A DNA stretch of 64,000 nt from an uncultured Roseicyclus sp. (GTDB lineage Bacteria; Pseudomonadota; Alphaproteobacteria; Rhodobacterales; Rhodobacteraceae): the NCBI GenBank assembly GCA_947494975.1, contig CANLXA010000002.1, positions 558,001 to 622,000 of the forward strand, given 5' to 3'. The notes beneath the pieces are model-generated. The model ran no database searches. It had not been told where the DNA came from and saw nothing but the letters and a program-made list of their open reading frames with translations. Positions 1-7,782 of the stretch are shown here, in pieces. Numbering within the stretch: the first letter of the stretch is position 1; each line of letters starts with the position of its first letter. The translations under genes were made by a program, and so were the position numbers.

Positions 1-1056
1 GTAGTTCCCGAGGACTGTAACCAACCAGTTAACATCTCAAAGCCTCAACTTCCAAAAGACTCTGGAACGGTCCGATCAATACTTGTTTGGCAGCGGCAAG
101 GAGAAACAAAACGAGAGCGGACCATGTATTTCTTCTGCGATAAGGTATCGCACTGTCCCCTCCATGGTGCAGAGCAGCACGCTGGACTAGAGAACTTCGA
201 GGATCATTTTGGCTTCGACGACGCCAAGTTGCTCGATGAGATAGGTGCACATATTCGCGCCTTCACTGAAACCAGTGAAGGTAGGAGCCGCCGAACCAAT
301 AGCGCACGGATCTTGGCTCATGAAAGCTCGTCGCCTTTCTTTGATATCAGAAACCTCTTGAGTAAACACAAGGAGTACCCAACCCTATTGCCCTGGGAGG
401 AAGCTTCAGAACTCATTGAAAATGCTGCACGCCTTGGCCTTGCGATGGTCAAGATGAATACAGAAATGACTGACGAAAAACTTTCGAGAATTCGCGCTTA
501 TTCTGACACAACAACGGTTATGCTTCCGGCACTTCAACAGTTGAAGAGAACACTATTGGGAGTTTGTAAAGATGTGAGATTTCTCAACGACAACATTGAA
601 GTTGTGGTAGGTCCAGGCTGTCGAACACTGCCGATAAATATGGATGTTCTGCAAACCATCTTTATCAATACCGTCACGAATTCAATAAAGTATGCTAATA
701 AGAACCTAAAGGTCAAAGAACGTTGGTGTACCTTTCGCATTATGCGAATGTACTCTCCAGATGATCAGTCGTGGCATGGTTTTTCGAGGCAACTTGATCA
801 ACGCCGGTCGGGATTGTTGATATCAGCCACAGACAATGGAATTGGAATCAGTGACGCTGAGAAGCATCTCGTTTTCGAACAGGAGTGGCAGTCAAGTAAT
901 CGCGACGTTGCAAAAGGACTGGGATTGGGGTTGTGGCATGTGAGGCGGATTGTTGAGGCTCTCGATGGCGATATTTGGGTGCAGTCAGGAAGTGACCTTC
1001 GCCCTGAAACCAACGAAAAAACACGCGTTTCGGTTTTATTGCCGTTTCGTTTCTAA
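1..1056 (+). CDS. Sensor histidine kinase, 5'-partial
   Basis: The frame is open from base 1 without a stop, so the gene very probably begins left of the window; the first ATG (124) has no convincing Shine-Dalgarno. Counting from that ATG, an H-box-like segment (LAHESSSPF, His at about residue 66) is followed by a HATPase_c domain: N-box FINTVTNSIKYANK near 178-191, G1 box DNGIGI near 238 and G2 box GLGLGLW near 264. This is the transmitter of a two-component kinase that autophosphorylates on His and passes phosphate to a receiver. No membrane segment is visible in the part present, so a cytoplasmic or upstream sensor domain is likely. The base composition is clearly more AT-rich than the core genes further right, which suggests transfer. 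It lies 17 bp upstream of a receiver gene that is presumably its partner. Confidence 0.8.
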   Translation, partial: VVPEDCNQPVNISKPQLPKDSGTVRSILVWQRQGETKRERTMYFFCDKVSHCPLHGAEQHAGLENFEDHFGFDDAKLLDEIGAHIRAFTETSEGRSRRTNSARILAHESSSPFFDIRNLLSKHKEYPTLLPWEEASELIENAARLGLAMVKMNTEMTDEKLSRIRAYSDTTTVMLPALQQLKRTLLGVCKDVRFLNDNIEVVVGPGCRTLPINMDVLQTIFINTVTNSIKYANKNLKVKERWCTFRIMRMYSPDDQSWHGFSRQLDQRRSGLLISATDNGIGISDAEKHLVFEQEWQSSNRDVAKGLGLGLWHVRRIVEALDGDIWVQSGSDLRPETNEKTRVSVLLPFRF

Positions 1057-1073
1057 GACGGGGAGACTACGAA

Positions 1074-1490
1074 GTGACGAAGATTGCGGTGCTCGATGAT
1101 AAGGGCAGGCTGATTGATGATTTCAAGGAAATTTTGGAGGTAGAGATACCGGAGGCAGAGTTCGATCCTTACGAACGTGCAGACGATGCCCTAGACGCAA
1201 TAGAAGATGGAGGGCAGTGGGACATTTGGATCGTTGATCTAATGATGGCCAGAGGACGCCTCACAGCTGTTGAAACCGAAGATGGTCTGTCCACTGGCAT
1301 TCGGGTCATCGAGCGGCTCGTGGCGGCAAACGCCGTTAGCTGTAAAGTGATTGCCTATACTTTACGCGACGTAAATCATGAGGAGCATTTCAACAATAAC
1401 ACTGAAATCATGATTTGCCCGAAGAAGGATTTTACAGTTACTGATATTGTAAAGAAAACGAAGTCCCTTCTGGCGGATGCCGCAGCATGA
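1074..1490 (+). CDS. Stand-alone response-regulator receiver protein
   Basis: A 138-residue protein with a GTG start preceded by GGGGAGA. It reads as a single CheY-like receiver domain: acidic pair D8/D9, phosphoacceptor Asp55 in IVDLMM, Thr96 in IAYTLRD and the conserved Lys at 117/118 (CPKKD). There is an extra stretch of about 15 residues between beta3 and alpha3 (ARGRLTAVETEDGLSTG), unlike classical CheY. No output domain follows, so the signal must be passed by protein contact, either back to the kinase or to the membrane protein encoded next, whose ATG overlaps this stop codon (ATGA at 1487). The overlap implies translational coupling. The family assignment is secure; the output is inferred only from context. 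Confidence 0.8.
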   Translation: MTKIAVLDDKGRLIDDFKEILEVEIPEAEFDPYERADDALDAIEDGGQWDIWIVDLMMARGRLTAVETEDGLSTGIRVIERLVAANAVSCKVIAYTLRDVNHEEHFNNNTEIMICPKKDFTVTDIVKKTKSLLADAAA

Positions 1491-2368
1491 ATGTGGTTCG
1501 CGCAGAGGCGCCTAATGAAGGTGCTGCCAAAACTTCGACGGGAAGCAAAGCAATACATCGCCGCCTACAGGCCAATAAAGGCCTTCGTTTTGCAATTTCT
1601 TCAGGTGCAGGGCTTGTCGTCGTCTTTGGCTCGGTTGTTGGTGGTGTAGTTGGTTGCTTGGTATTCTTTTGGTGGTGGCCAAACGTAACCAATGTTCCGC
1701 TCACGGCTGTGAACCTATCTGAGACGCTGAACTTCGCCGGTGTGATGATAACGATATTGGCATTTGTGTCCGCGTTTTACATCCTGGTTGTTGCGATCGA
1801 CGCGTTTAAGATTTCTTCGGATATCGCTGAGAATCGTCAGTTCATTGATGATAATAATTCACGGCTGGACAAATTGGAGCATTCCCTTGGGCAGGAGGAA
1901 AGGCGTCTACAAGTGCTGCAGGACCAGGCAACCGATCTTCGAAACGAGGCGCAGCTCTCGGCAGATATCTTGCACGAGCTAAATACTGCTGAAGAGGACA
2001 CTCGAAAGATGCTCAGACGTTTCGAAAGAACGCATTCAGCGCTCGCAGCAATCTGTGACAGCCTAGAAACAAACGATGCCGAGGATTTGGCCAGAGCAAA
2101 AGCGTACACCAGCATGGTTGGGGACCAACTTTCCGAACTAATTGACGACAACGAGCACAGGCGCGCCCGGATAGTATTGCTCGCAAGCATGGTCTCTGGC
2201 GACCTGCCGGGATTGGCCTGTGTTGAGGATCATCACATTCAGGCCCTGCGATCAGAGGCGGAGGGTGGTGGACCGCAGGCAACTCGTGCAGATGCAGTTC
2301 TCACAAAGTATAGCGTTTGGCTTGCGGAGCACGATACTACGGAAGAACTACCTGGAGTTAATGAGTAA
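1487..2368 (+). CDS. Membrane-anchored coiled-coil protein of unknown function
   Basis: A 293-residue protein not recognised as any named family. After a basic N-terminus come two hydrophobic stretches at about residues 35-64 (ending in FWWWPN) and 82-104, so the protein should sit in the inner membrane as a hairpin. Residues of about 112-175 are a charged heptad-like region (DDNNSRLDKLEHSLGQEERR...) predicted to form a cytoplasmic coiled coil, followed by a mainly helical tail. It overlaps the upstream receiver gene by 4 bp and ends the operon. A plausible role is the effector or scaffold of the kinase/receiver pair, but nothing in the sequence names an activity. Like its two neighbours it is AT-richer than the rest of the window. 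Confidence 0.65.
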   Translation: MNVVRAEAPNEGAAKTSTGSKAIHRRLQANKGLRFAISSGAGLVVVFGSVVGGVVGCLVFFWWWPNVTNVPLTAVNLSETLNFAGVMITILAFVSAFYILVVAIDAFKISSDIAENRQFIDDNNSRLDKLEHSLGQEERRLQVLQDQATDLRNEAQLSADILHELNTAEEDTRKMLRRFERTHSALAAICDSLETNDAEDLARAKAYTSMVGDQLSELIDDNEHRRARIVLLASMVSGDLPGLACVEDHHIQALRSEAEGGGPQATRADAVLTKYSVWLAEHDTTEELPGVNE

Positions 2369-2946
2369 GGCGGGACGCCACCTTTCCTGTGCTTCTTCTT
2401 TCGCTCTGCTAAAGACTGCAGTACGAAGATTCTGCGCGCTAAATTGCTCAAAATTCGACGCGGTGGAAGAAAGCGCAAGATAGCTTTTGAGACTAAATAG
2501 AGACTTTGGGATGTGGGCGGGCTGACGTCCGCTTCCGGGACTTTACCGACCTTCGAATTCGGGCCCTCGCTGACGCAGCATGATTTCGCAATCGCGCCAT
2601 GCCCTTCACTGCGATGCAGCGCATGGCGCCGAAGCAGCCGTTTGAAGGCGTCGATCTGGCCCGAACCGAGACCGTGCTTTCGCTGCTGGCAGAGCCGACC
2701 ATCGAGACACGGACGAAGTTGCTGTTCAGTGCATCGGTAGTGACGGCCGGATTTGGCCCGAAGCGGATCTTCGACCAGATTGAAGCGACCATCCGCCCCA
2801 CGAAGGATTTGGGAACTCCATGCGCTCGGTCGCCGCCCAACCTACGTTGATGCAGACTATTTCTATCGGGTTCTGCGCCATATGCTATGCTTCCATCAAA
2901 CGCTCAGGCCCTCAGCGACATCGAGCTTACAGGAGGTTCGCCATCG
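2369..2946. other. Intergenic stretch with no assignable gene
   Basis: Between the kinase operon and the sulfotransferase there are 578 bases. On the + strand positions 2599-2850 stay open and read [20 protein letters not shown]..., which may be a gene remnant: residues 25-70 look protein-like, but I recognise no family, there is no ribosome binding site, and the reading breaks down into low-quality sequence after about 2830. The last 20 bases hold the AGGAGG that serves the sulfotransferase. Confidence 0.4.
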
Positions 2947-3831
2947 ATGCCCCACCCGCCCCCGAACGTGCGTCATTTCGGCGACCTAGACGGCAGAACT
3001 TTCCTTGTGTGTATTGGTGCGATGAAGTGCGCGACAAGCTGGGTGCATGCCTACATGAACACACTTGAAGGCTTGACAGTGTCGCCTCTGAAGGAAGTGC
3101 ATTTCTTTGATGCGAAATTCTCCGCCCACGCGCTGGGCGACATGGACGCCTTCGCGATCAAGCGGGCGGGCCTGCATCTGGCTCGCTCGGGCAAGGCTGT
3201 CGAGAACTTACTGCTCAGCACTGATTTCCAGGCCAGCGTCGACCGCATGCAGATGGTCTATGACGACAATGCCTATTTCTCTCATTTCGCGCGGCTTGCC
3301 TTGCCCGGTACGCGCACATTTTGCGACGTGACCCCAGCCTATTCGGTTCTGGGCCCAGAAGGCTTCGCTTACATGCGAGAGTTCTTTGCTACACAATCCA
3401 TGAATCTCAAATTGCTCTTCATCCTGCGCGACCCGGTCAACCGCCTCTGGTCGCAATTGAGGCATTTGCAGGAGATAAACCCGGACGGCAGAATTGCCGA
3501 GCGTTGGGCCGAGGCGATCGAGTCGCCCGCGATAATGGCACGGGCAGATTATGCAGGCACGATCACGGATATCGAGATGAACCTGCCGCCCGAAAACATG
3601 CTTTGTCTATTCTATGAAGACCTTTTCGAAGAGGCCACACTGCGACGGCTGTGCGAGTTTGCCGATGTCCCCTATCGGCCCGGCAACACGGCTGAACGGC
3701 GCAACAAGACGCGTCTGGAGATGGACCTGCCCGACGAAGCAACGCGCACATTCCGCGAGGTCCTTTCTTCACAATACGAGTTCTGCCATGATCGCTTTGG
3801 GGCCGAAGTCCCCGCGGAATGGCTTCACTGA
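2947..3831 (+). CDS. Sulfotransferase-like protein (PAPS-dependent family)
   Basis: A 294-residue protein. I placed the start at ATG 2947 because AGGAGG lies at 2931-2936, 10 bases ahead; the frame itself is open further upstream. The N-terminus carries the 5'-phosphosulfate loop typical of sulfotransferases (IGAMKCATSW, Lys27), followed by the KEVHFFD segment. A 3'-phosphate-binding stretch, FILRDPVNRLWSQLRHL, follows in the middle. Such enzymes move sulfate from PAPS to hydroxyl or amino groups of carbohydrates, lipids or small molecules. The acceptor cannot be told. There is no signal peptide, so it should be cytoplasmic. No other sulfation gene is nearby. It lies in the accessory part of the window and may be horizontally acquired. 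Confidence 0.82.
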   Translation: MPHPPPNVRHFGDLDGRTFLVCIGAMKCATSWVHAYMNTLEGLTVSPLKEVHFFDAKFSAHALGDMDAFAIKRAGLHLARSGKAVENLLLSTDFQASVDRMQMVYDDNAYFSHFARLALPGTRTFCDVTPAYSVLGPEGFAYMREFFATQSMNLKLLFILRDPVNRLWSQLRHLQEINPDGRIAERWAEAIESPAIMARADYAGTITDIEMNLPPENMLCLFYEDLFEEATLRRLCEFADVPYRPGNTAERRNKTRLEMDLPDEATRTFREVLSSQYEFCHDRFGAEVPAEWLH

Positions 3832-3939
3832 GATGTCAGGTTTTCCGTACCTGATGCAGCCTCACTTTCGTGTCATGCTATTTCAATAATTTACGACCAA
3901 TACCGCGTTTTGCGGGCAGTTTTATTTAGGAGAATTCCA

Positions 3940-4191
3940 ATGGCTGAAGATGGACTCGGTTTCAGATTTGTTGACCACGACGAGATTATTTTCAATGGAG
4001 ACGATGCCGCAATCCGCGATGCGGGTATGCATCTTCTCAAGGAAGTCGGCTACGACGAATCAACCCAGCATTTCTCCAAGGGAGCACCCTTGGTAGAGGT
4101 CGGAGACGCAAAGGCCATGATCGGCGTAGGCGAGATGGACGACATTGGCCATATGTCGTTGTCAGAAGGTTCAGATTTCTTCCTGTTCTGA
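3940..4191 (+). CDS. Small acidic orphan protein ending in DFFLF
   Basis: An 83-residue protein starting at ATG 3940 with TAGGAG at 3927-3932. I do not recognise it. It is acidic (MAEDGLGFRFVDHDEIIFNGDD...) and has no cysteine, no membrane segment and no signal peptide. Its C-terminus is an acidic residue followed by four hydrophobic residues (DFFLF), the kind of ending seen on proteins exported by type I (ABC/TolC) systems such as the DFIV-type ends of metalloproteases. That makes an exported small protein possible but unproven, since the glycine-rich RTX repeats are absent. It has its own promoter-like AT-rich leader (3870-3925) and is 108 bp downstream of the sulfotransferase gene. Confidence 0.55.
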   Translation: MAEDGLGFRFVDHDEIIFNGDDAAIRDAGMHLLKEVGYDESTQHFSKGAPLVEVGDAKAMIGVGEMDDIGHMSLSEGSDFFLF

Positions 4192-4599
4192 AGGAATTGG
4201 CCATCGTGCCGAGTCCGTTTTCCAGACCCTGCGCCGGATTGCTTCGACGCAGGAAAACCTCTTTGCCATTGGAAACGCGCTCACGCGGTTTGCGCAGAGC
4301 TGAAACGCTATAGCGGAACTCCGCCAATTCTTTTTCGTCGCCGAACCTCAAGATGTTCAAGATCCACTTGGCCTTCATTGACCCCAAGAAAGACGAAATC
4401 CGGAACTGTGAACGAATGACGGTCTTGCTGGCTGAGCTAACCTTGGTGAGCGTCGCAGCGATCGATCACTTCCCTTCCTTAGCAGTCAATTGTGTACAGC
4501 GCAGCATCGGTAAGTGTGGGCTCAGCACCGACCAACGCCGCATGAGCTACGGACTCCCGCTTTGAAATGGCGAACGGCAGGGCCGCTCGCCAAGTTGCA
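4192..4599. other. Intergenic stretch, nothing recognised
   Basis: These 408 bases separate the small acidic gene from the broken integrase. Short open frames exist on both strands, but none has a ribosome binding site together with protein-like composition. No repeats, tRNA or attachment-site copy of the tRNA-Cys 3' end were seen. Confidence 0.4.
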
Positions 4600-4695
4600 C
4601 TAGATGTCGATGCGCTCTGCGATAATCAGGGCATCCTCTAGTTCAACGCCAAGGTAGCGCACCGTGCTGTCGACCTTGGTGTGGCCGAGCAGCAG

Positions 4696-4703
4696 TTGGA
4701 CCG
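4696..4703. repeat. Target-site duplication, left copy (TTGGACCG)
   Basis: The 8-bp direct repeat TTGGACCG flanks the IS256-family element on the left; the identical copy is at 6022-6029. It corresponds to integrase codons read CGG TCC AA on the opposite strand. Eight or nine bases is the usual duplication length for IS256-family elements. Confidence 0.85.
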
Positions 4704-6021
4704 GATAACGTACAAAGACTTTCGCACATTTGACCACGCAGGGGGCCCCTTTCAAACTGGCTGAGAGGAGCTGAGAATGGACGAGAACGAGACACCGAAG
4801 CCGATGGGACAAGTGATCCAGATCGATGAGGCCCGGATCCGCGACCACCTGGGCGAGATGGTGCGCGGGACGGTCGAGGAAGCGCTGAACGCGATGCTGG
4901 ACGCTGAAGCCGACCGCCTGTGTGGAGCGGGCCGGTACGAGCGGAGCGAGGGCCGAAAGGACACGCGGGCGGGCAGCTACGAGCGGTCGCTGGACACCAA
5001 GGCCGGCGCGGTGAAGCTCAAGATGCCGAAGCTTCGGCGCCAGACATTCGAGACGGCGATCATCGAGCGTTACCAGCGTCGGGAGAGCTCAGTCGAAGAA
5101 GCGCTGATCGAGATGTACCTGGCCGGGGTTTCGGTACGGCGGGTCGAGGACATCACCGAGGCGCTCTGGGGCACGCGTGTCAGCCCAGGTACGGTGAGCA
5201 ATCTCAACAAGAAGATCTACGCCAAGATCGACGAATGGCGGCACCGGCGGATCGAAGGGGAGCACCCGTATGTCTTCCTCGACGGCATCGTGATGAAGCG
5301 GAGCTGGGCGGGCGAGGTGCGCAACGTCTCGCTCCTGGTGGCCATTGGTGTGACCACCGACGGCTATCGTGAGATCCTGGGCATCGTGGAAGGTCCCAAG
5401 GAGGACAAGTCCGGCTGGTCGATGTTCCTGCGCCACCTGGCCGATCGCGGGCTCTCAGGCGTTCAGCTGATCGTCTCGGACGCCTGCCGGGGTCTCGTGG
5501 AGAGCGCCGCCGAAGTCCTGCCCGACGCGCAGTGGCAGCGCTGTGTCGTGCATTTCTACCGCAACGTCTTCAGCCTTGTACCCGCCGGCAAGGTCCGGGA
5601 CATCGCGAAGATGCTGAAGGCGATCCATGCGCAGGAGAACCGCAAGGCCGCAGCCGAGAAGATGACTGCCGTCATCGCCGGGTTGCGCGCCAGGAGGCTA
5701 ACGAAGGCCGCCGAGCTGCTCGAGGAGAGCGGCCACGAGACCCTGACCTACTACGGCTTCCCAGACAGCCATTGGGTCAAGCTGAGAACCAACAACCCGC
5801 TGGAGCGCATCATGCGGGAAATTCGCCGCCGGACCCGCGTGGTCGGGGCGTTCCCGGACGGCAAGTCCTGCCTCAACCTGGCAGCGGCCTGCCTTCGCCA
5901 CATCGCAGGGACGCAGTGGTCCACCCGAAAGTACATGAACATAACGCCGCTATTCGCGGATCAAACCGAGGGAGCCGTCGTCGCGTGAAAACCAAATGTG
6001 CGAAAGATCTTTGACAGTACC
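4704..6021 (+). mobile_element. IS256-family insertion sequence, complete, 1318 bp
   Basis: The element lies between two copies of TTGGACCG. Its ends are imperfect inverted repeats of about 28 bp that share the block TTTCGCACATTTG (left 4719-4731; right as the complement near 5994-6006) and CAAAGA just outside it. One intact transposase gene occupies nearly the whole length. Both ends, the duplication and the intact gene suggest a recent and potentially active insertion. It is inserted in the integrase gene, pointing opposite to it. Confidence 0.88.
4777..5988 (+). CDS. IS256-family (Mutator-type) transposase
   Basis: A 403-residue protein with AGGAG at 4764-4768 ahead of ATG 4777; the length is normal for the family. 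It shows the DDE layout of Transposase_mut: first Asp in YVFLDGIVMK, second Asp in LIVSDACRG, the C-x2-H insertion QRCVVHFYRN, and the Glu region NPLERIMREIRRRTRVVGAFPDGKS near the C-terminus. It catalyses cut-and-paste or copy-out transposition of the element that carries it. No frameshift or stop interrupts it, so it should be functional. Confidence 0.95.
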   Translation: MDENETPKPMGQVIQIDEARIRDHLGEMVRGTVEEALNAMLDAEADRLCGAGRYERSEGRKDTRAGSYERSLDTKAGAVKLKMPKLRRQTFETAIIERYQRRESSVEEALIEMYLAGVSVRRVEDITEALWGTRVSPGTVSNLNKKIYAKIDEWRHRRIEGEHPYVFLDGIVMKRSWAGEVRNVSLLVAIGVTTDGYREILGIVEGPKEDKSGWSMFLRHLADRGLSGVQLIVSDACRGLVESAAEVLPDAQWQRCVVHFYRNVFSLVPAGKVRDIAKMLKAIHAQENRKAAAEKMTAVIAGLRARRLTKAAELLEESGHETLTYYGFPDSHWVKLRTNNPLERIMREIRRRTRVVGAFPDGKSCLNLAAACLRHIAGTQWSTRKYMNITPLFADQTEGAVVA

Positions 6022-6029
6022 TTGGACCG
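6022..6029. repeat. Target-site duplication, right copy (TTGGACCG)
   Basis: Identical to the copy at 4696-4703. Joining the flanks at one copy regenerates CAGTTGGACCGCGCTGAG, an uninterrupted integrase reading frame on the minus strand. Confidence 0.85.
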
Positions 6030-6823
6030 CGCTGAGGTTGCCGGTCTTTCGGTATATCTCCGCCGCCTTTGTCCGGCGTAGCGAATGGGTGCCATATCCA
6101 CTCGGCTCTAGCCCGATCGCTGTCACCCAATCACGCACCAAGCGTCCATACTGGCGGGTTGAGATATGTGGCCGATCATGGAAACGGCTGGGAAACATGA
6201 ACCGACCCGCAAACATTTCCGGTGATTTGACCCAAACCAGCACGGTTTCGCGTGTGTTTTTCGTTAGTTCGAACTGGACCGGTCGCTTCGTTTTGCTCTG
6301 GATGACCGATACACGTTCCCGGACGCGATCATCTTTGACGAGGTCGGAAACAAGCAGTTTGACCAGATCACAGCCGCGCAGCTTGCTGTCGATAGCGACG
6401 TTAAACAAAGCCAGATCGCGCAGATGCCCCGCCAGCTCGAGCCTGGCCCGAATCGCCCAAACCTGCTTTGGGAGCAAAGGTAGTTTTTGACCGATAATCC
6501 GTCCCTTGTTCCAGGCTCGACGTTTGGGAGTGGTTGCGGGAAGTTGGACTCTTGGCATGATTTGCCCTCCGATCCACCCTCCAAGCCCATTCACCAGCAC
6601 CGCGCTGGCAGTGGGCTTTTAACATCCTCGCTAACGGCAGTTTTCAGAAGCCGACGGACAGGGCCGTTGCTGCAAGGGCACTCGGCCGCTTCGAGCCCAA
6701 ATTGTCGGATGCCGCGAATACGATGAAAGGCCGCTATTGGAATGATCCAACCCAAGACTGCTGACATCTAGTTGGCAACAGTGTCTTGGTACAAGCCAAC
6801 GACAACAGTCGAAAGTTGAGAGA

Positions 6824-7696
6824 GTGCAGCATTCACAACATATGACGGGGATCGTCCTCGTTGCGCTTTCAGCGGTTGTTTTTAGTGTCTCTGGCGTCCT
6901 GACAAAGATGATCGAGGCTGATGGTTGGACCATAGCTTGCTGGCGCGGGCTAATAGGTGGACTGGCCGTCATTGCTTATGTCGAATACCGCAGAGGCGAT
7001 ACTCCACGAAGTCACGCGTTTCGATTGGGTCTACGAGGCTGGATACTGGCGAGTGTCGGCAGCGTTGCGAGTATCGCATTTATCTATGCGTTCAAACTGA
7101 CATACGTGGCGAACGTTGCCGTGATCTATGCCACTGCCCCGTTTTTTGCAGCTGGCTTGGCTTGGCTAGCAATGCGGGAAGTCGCTAAGGGCCGCACCTT
7201 GTTTGCAGGTGCTCTTTCATTACTTGGTGTCGCAATCATCGTGTCCGGTGGGCTGGGTGTCGGAAAGCTGCCCGGCGACCTGCTGGCCGTTGCGATGACT
7301 GTGGGAAATGCCGCCTACATCGTTCTAATACGCAAGTTTGCAGATGTGCCGGTCGTCTGGGCGGGCGGAGCATCGGCATTGCAACTCTTCCTTGTCGGTG
7401 CGCTGATTGGGACGCCTTTTGATGTCTCAGCGCAAGATGCAGCGTTGCTAATCCTGTTCGGAGTGACCTTCGCCGCTGCGGTAATACTCTGGACAGAAGG
7501 CACACGGCTCATTCCGTCGGCACAGTCAGCTATTCTGGGAACGGTCGAGATACCCTGCGCAACACTGCTTGCATGGGTAATTTTGAAAGAATTTCCGCCT
7601 ATAGTGGCGGTTCTTGGCGGGTTAGTTATCATGCTTACGGTCTTGTGGCACGCGGCTATAGACTACCAACAAGAGAAGCGCGGAGATTTGCAATAG
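6824..7696 (+). CDS. DMT-superfamily transporter (EamA domains)
   Basis: A 290-residue, very hydrophobic protein with about ten predicted membrane spans arranged as two EamA repeats (roughly 8-135 and 148-280). The first opens with GIVLVALSAVVFSVSGVLTKM and the second ends with a long hydrophobic helix before a basic tail (IDYQQEKRGDLQ). Family members export or take up small metabolites such as amino acids or nucleosides; the substrate cannot be read from the sequence. GTG 6824 and ATG 6842 are both possible starts and neither has a good Shine-Dalgarno. The gene is divergent from the broken integrase, and the IS1111-type element begins only about 8 bases after its stop. Confidence 0.82.
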   Translation: MQHSQHMTGIVLVALSAVVFSVSGVLTKMIEADGWTIACWRGLIGGLAVIAYVEYRRGDTPRSHAFRLGLRGWILASVGSVASIAFIYAFKLTYVANVAVIYATAPFFAAGLAWLAMREVAKGRTLFAGALSLLGVAIIVSGGLGVGKLPGDLLAVAMTVGNAAYIVLIRKFADVPVVWAGGASALQLFLVGALIGTPFDVSAQDAALLILFGVTFAAAVILWTEGTRLIPSAQSAILGTVEIPCATLLAWVILKEFPPIVAVLGGLVIMLTVLWHAAIDYQQEKRGDLQ

Positions 7697-7704
7697 CAGA
7701 TGGG

Positions 7705-7719
7705 GTGGATGGCTCCCGC
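7705..7719 (+). repeat. Left sub-terminal inverted repeat of the IS1111-type element
   Basis: GTGGATGGCTCCCGC; it pairs with 9070-9084 with one mismatch. It starts about 8 bases after the stop codon of the DMT transporter gene. Confidence 0.6.
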
Positions 7720-7782
7720 TCCCCGGCGTCGCAATGCGCCATACTGCAGGTGTCAGAATCTGCGATAGAGAGGAGCCACCCC

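Larger units (their letters stand above)
4600..6558 (-). pseudogene. Tyrosine recombinase/integrase, split by an IS256-family insertion
   Basis: The gene starts at ATG 6558 on the minus strand (GGAGGG 6 bases ahead) and ends at TAG 4600-4602. Its first 178 codons (6558 down to 6022) contain the first catalytic Arg (SKLRGCDL) and the HSLRR box; the reading ends in the sequence AVQ at the IS. The last 32 codons continue on the other side of the IS (QLLLGHTKVDSTVRYLGVEL, with the second His and the nucleophilic Tyr). If the IS and one target copy are removed, the gene is 633 bases, exactly 211 codons and in frame, encoding a 210-residue integrase of the short type common in alphaproteobacteria. 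The catalytic His and Tyr are physically separated from the rest, so the product is presumably dead. Stretches read from the minus strand beyond the break are IS sequence. Confidence 0.88.

Noticed and set aside
29-250. Minus-strand open frame of 73 codons at the left edge
   Set aside because: It is antisense to the open kinase frame, has no ribosome binding site and an Arg-rich shadow-like composition.
2599-2850. Possible gene [11 protein letters not shown]... ahead of the sulfotransferase
   Set aside because: No ribosome binding site and no family match by eye; listed only as part of the intergenic stretch.
4037-4387. Minus-strand frame of 116 codons over the small acidic gene
   Set aside because: Half of it is antisense to a gene with a good Shine-Dalgarno, and the rest has no recognisable motif.
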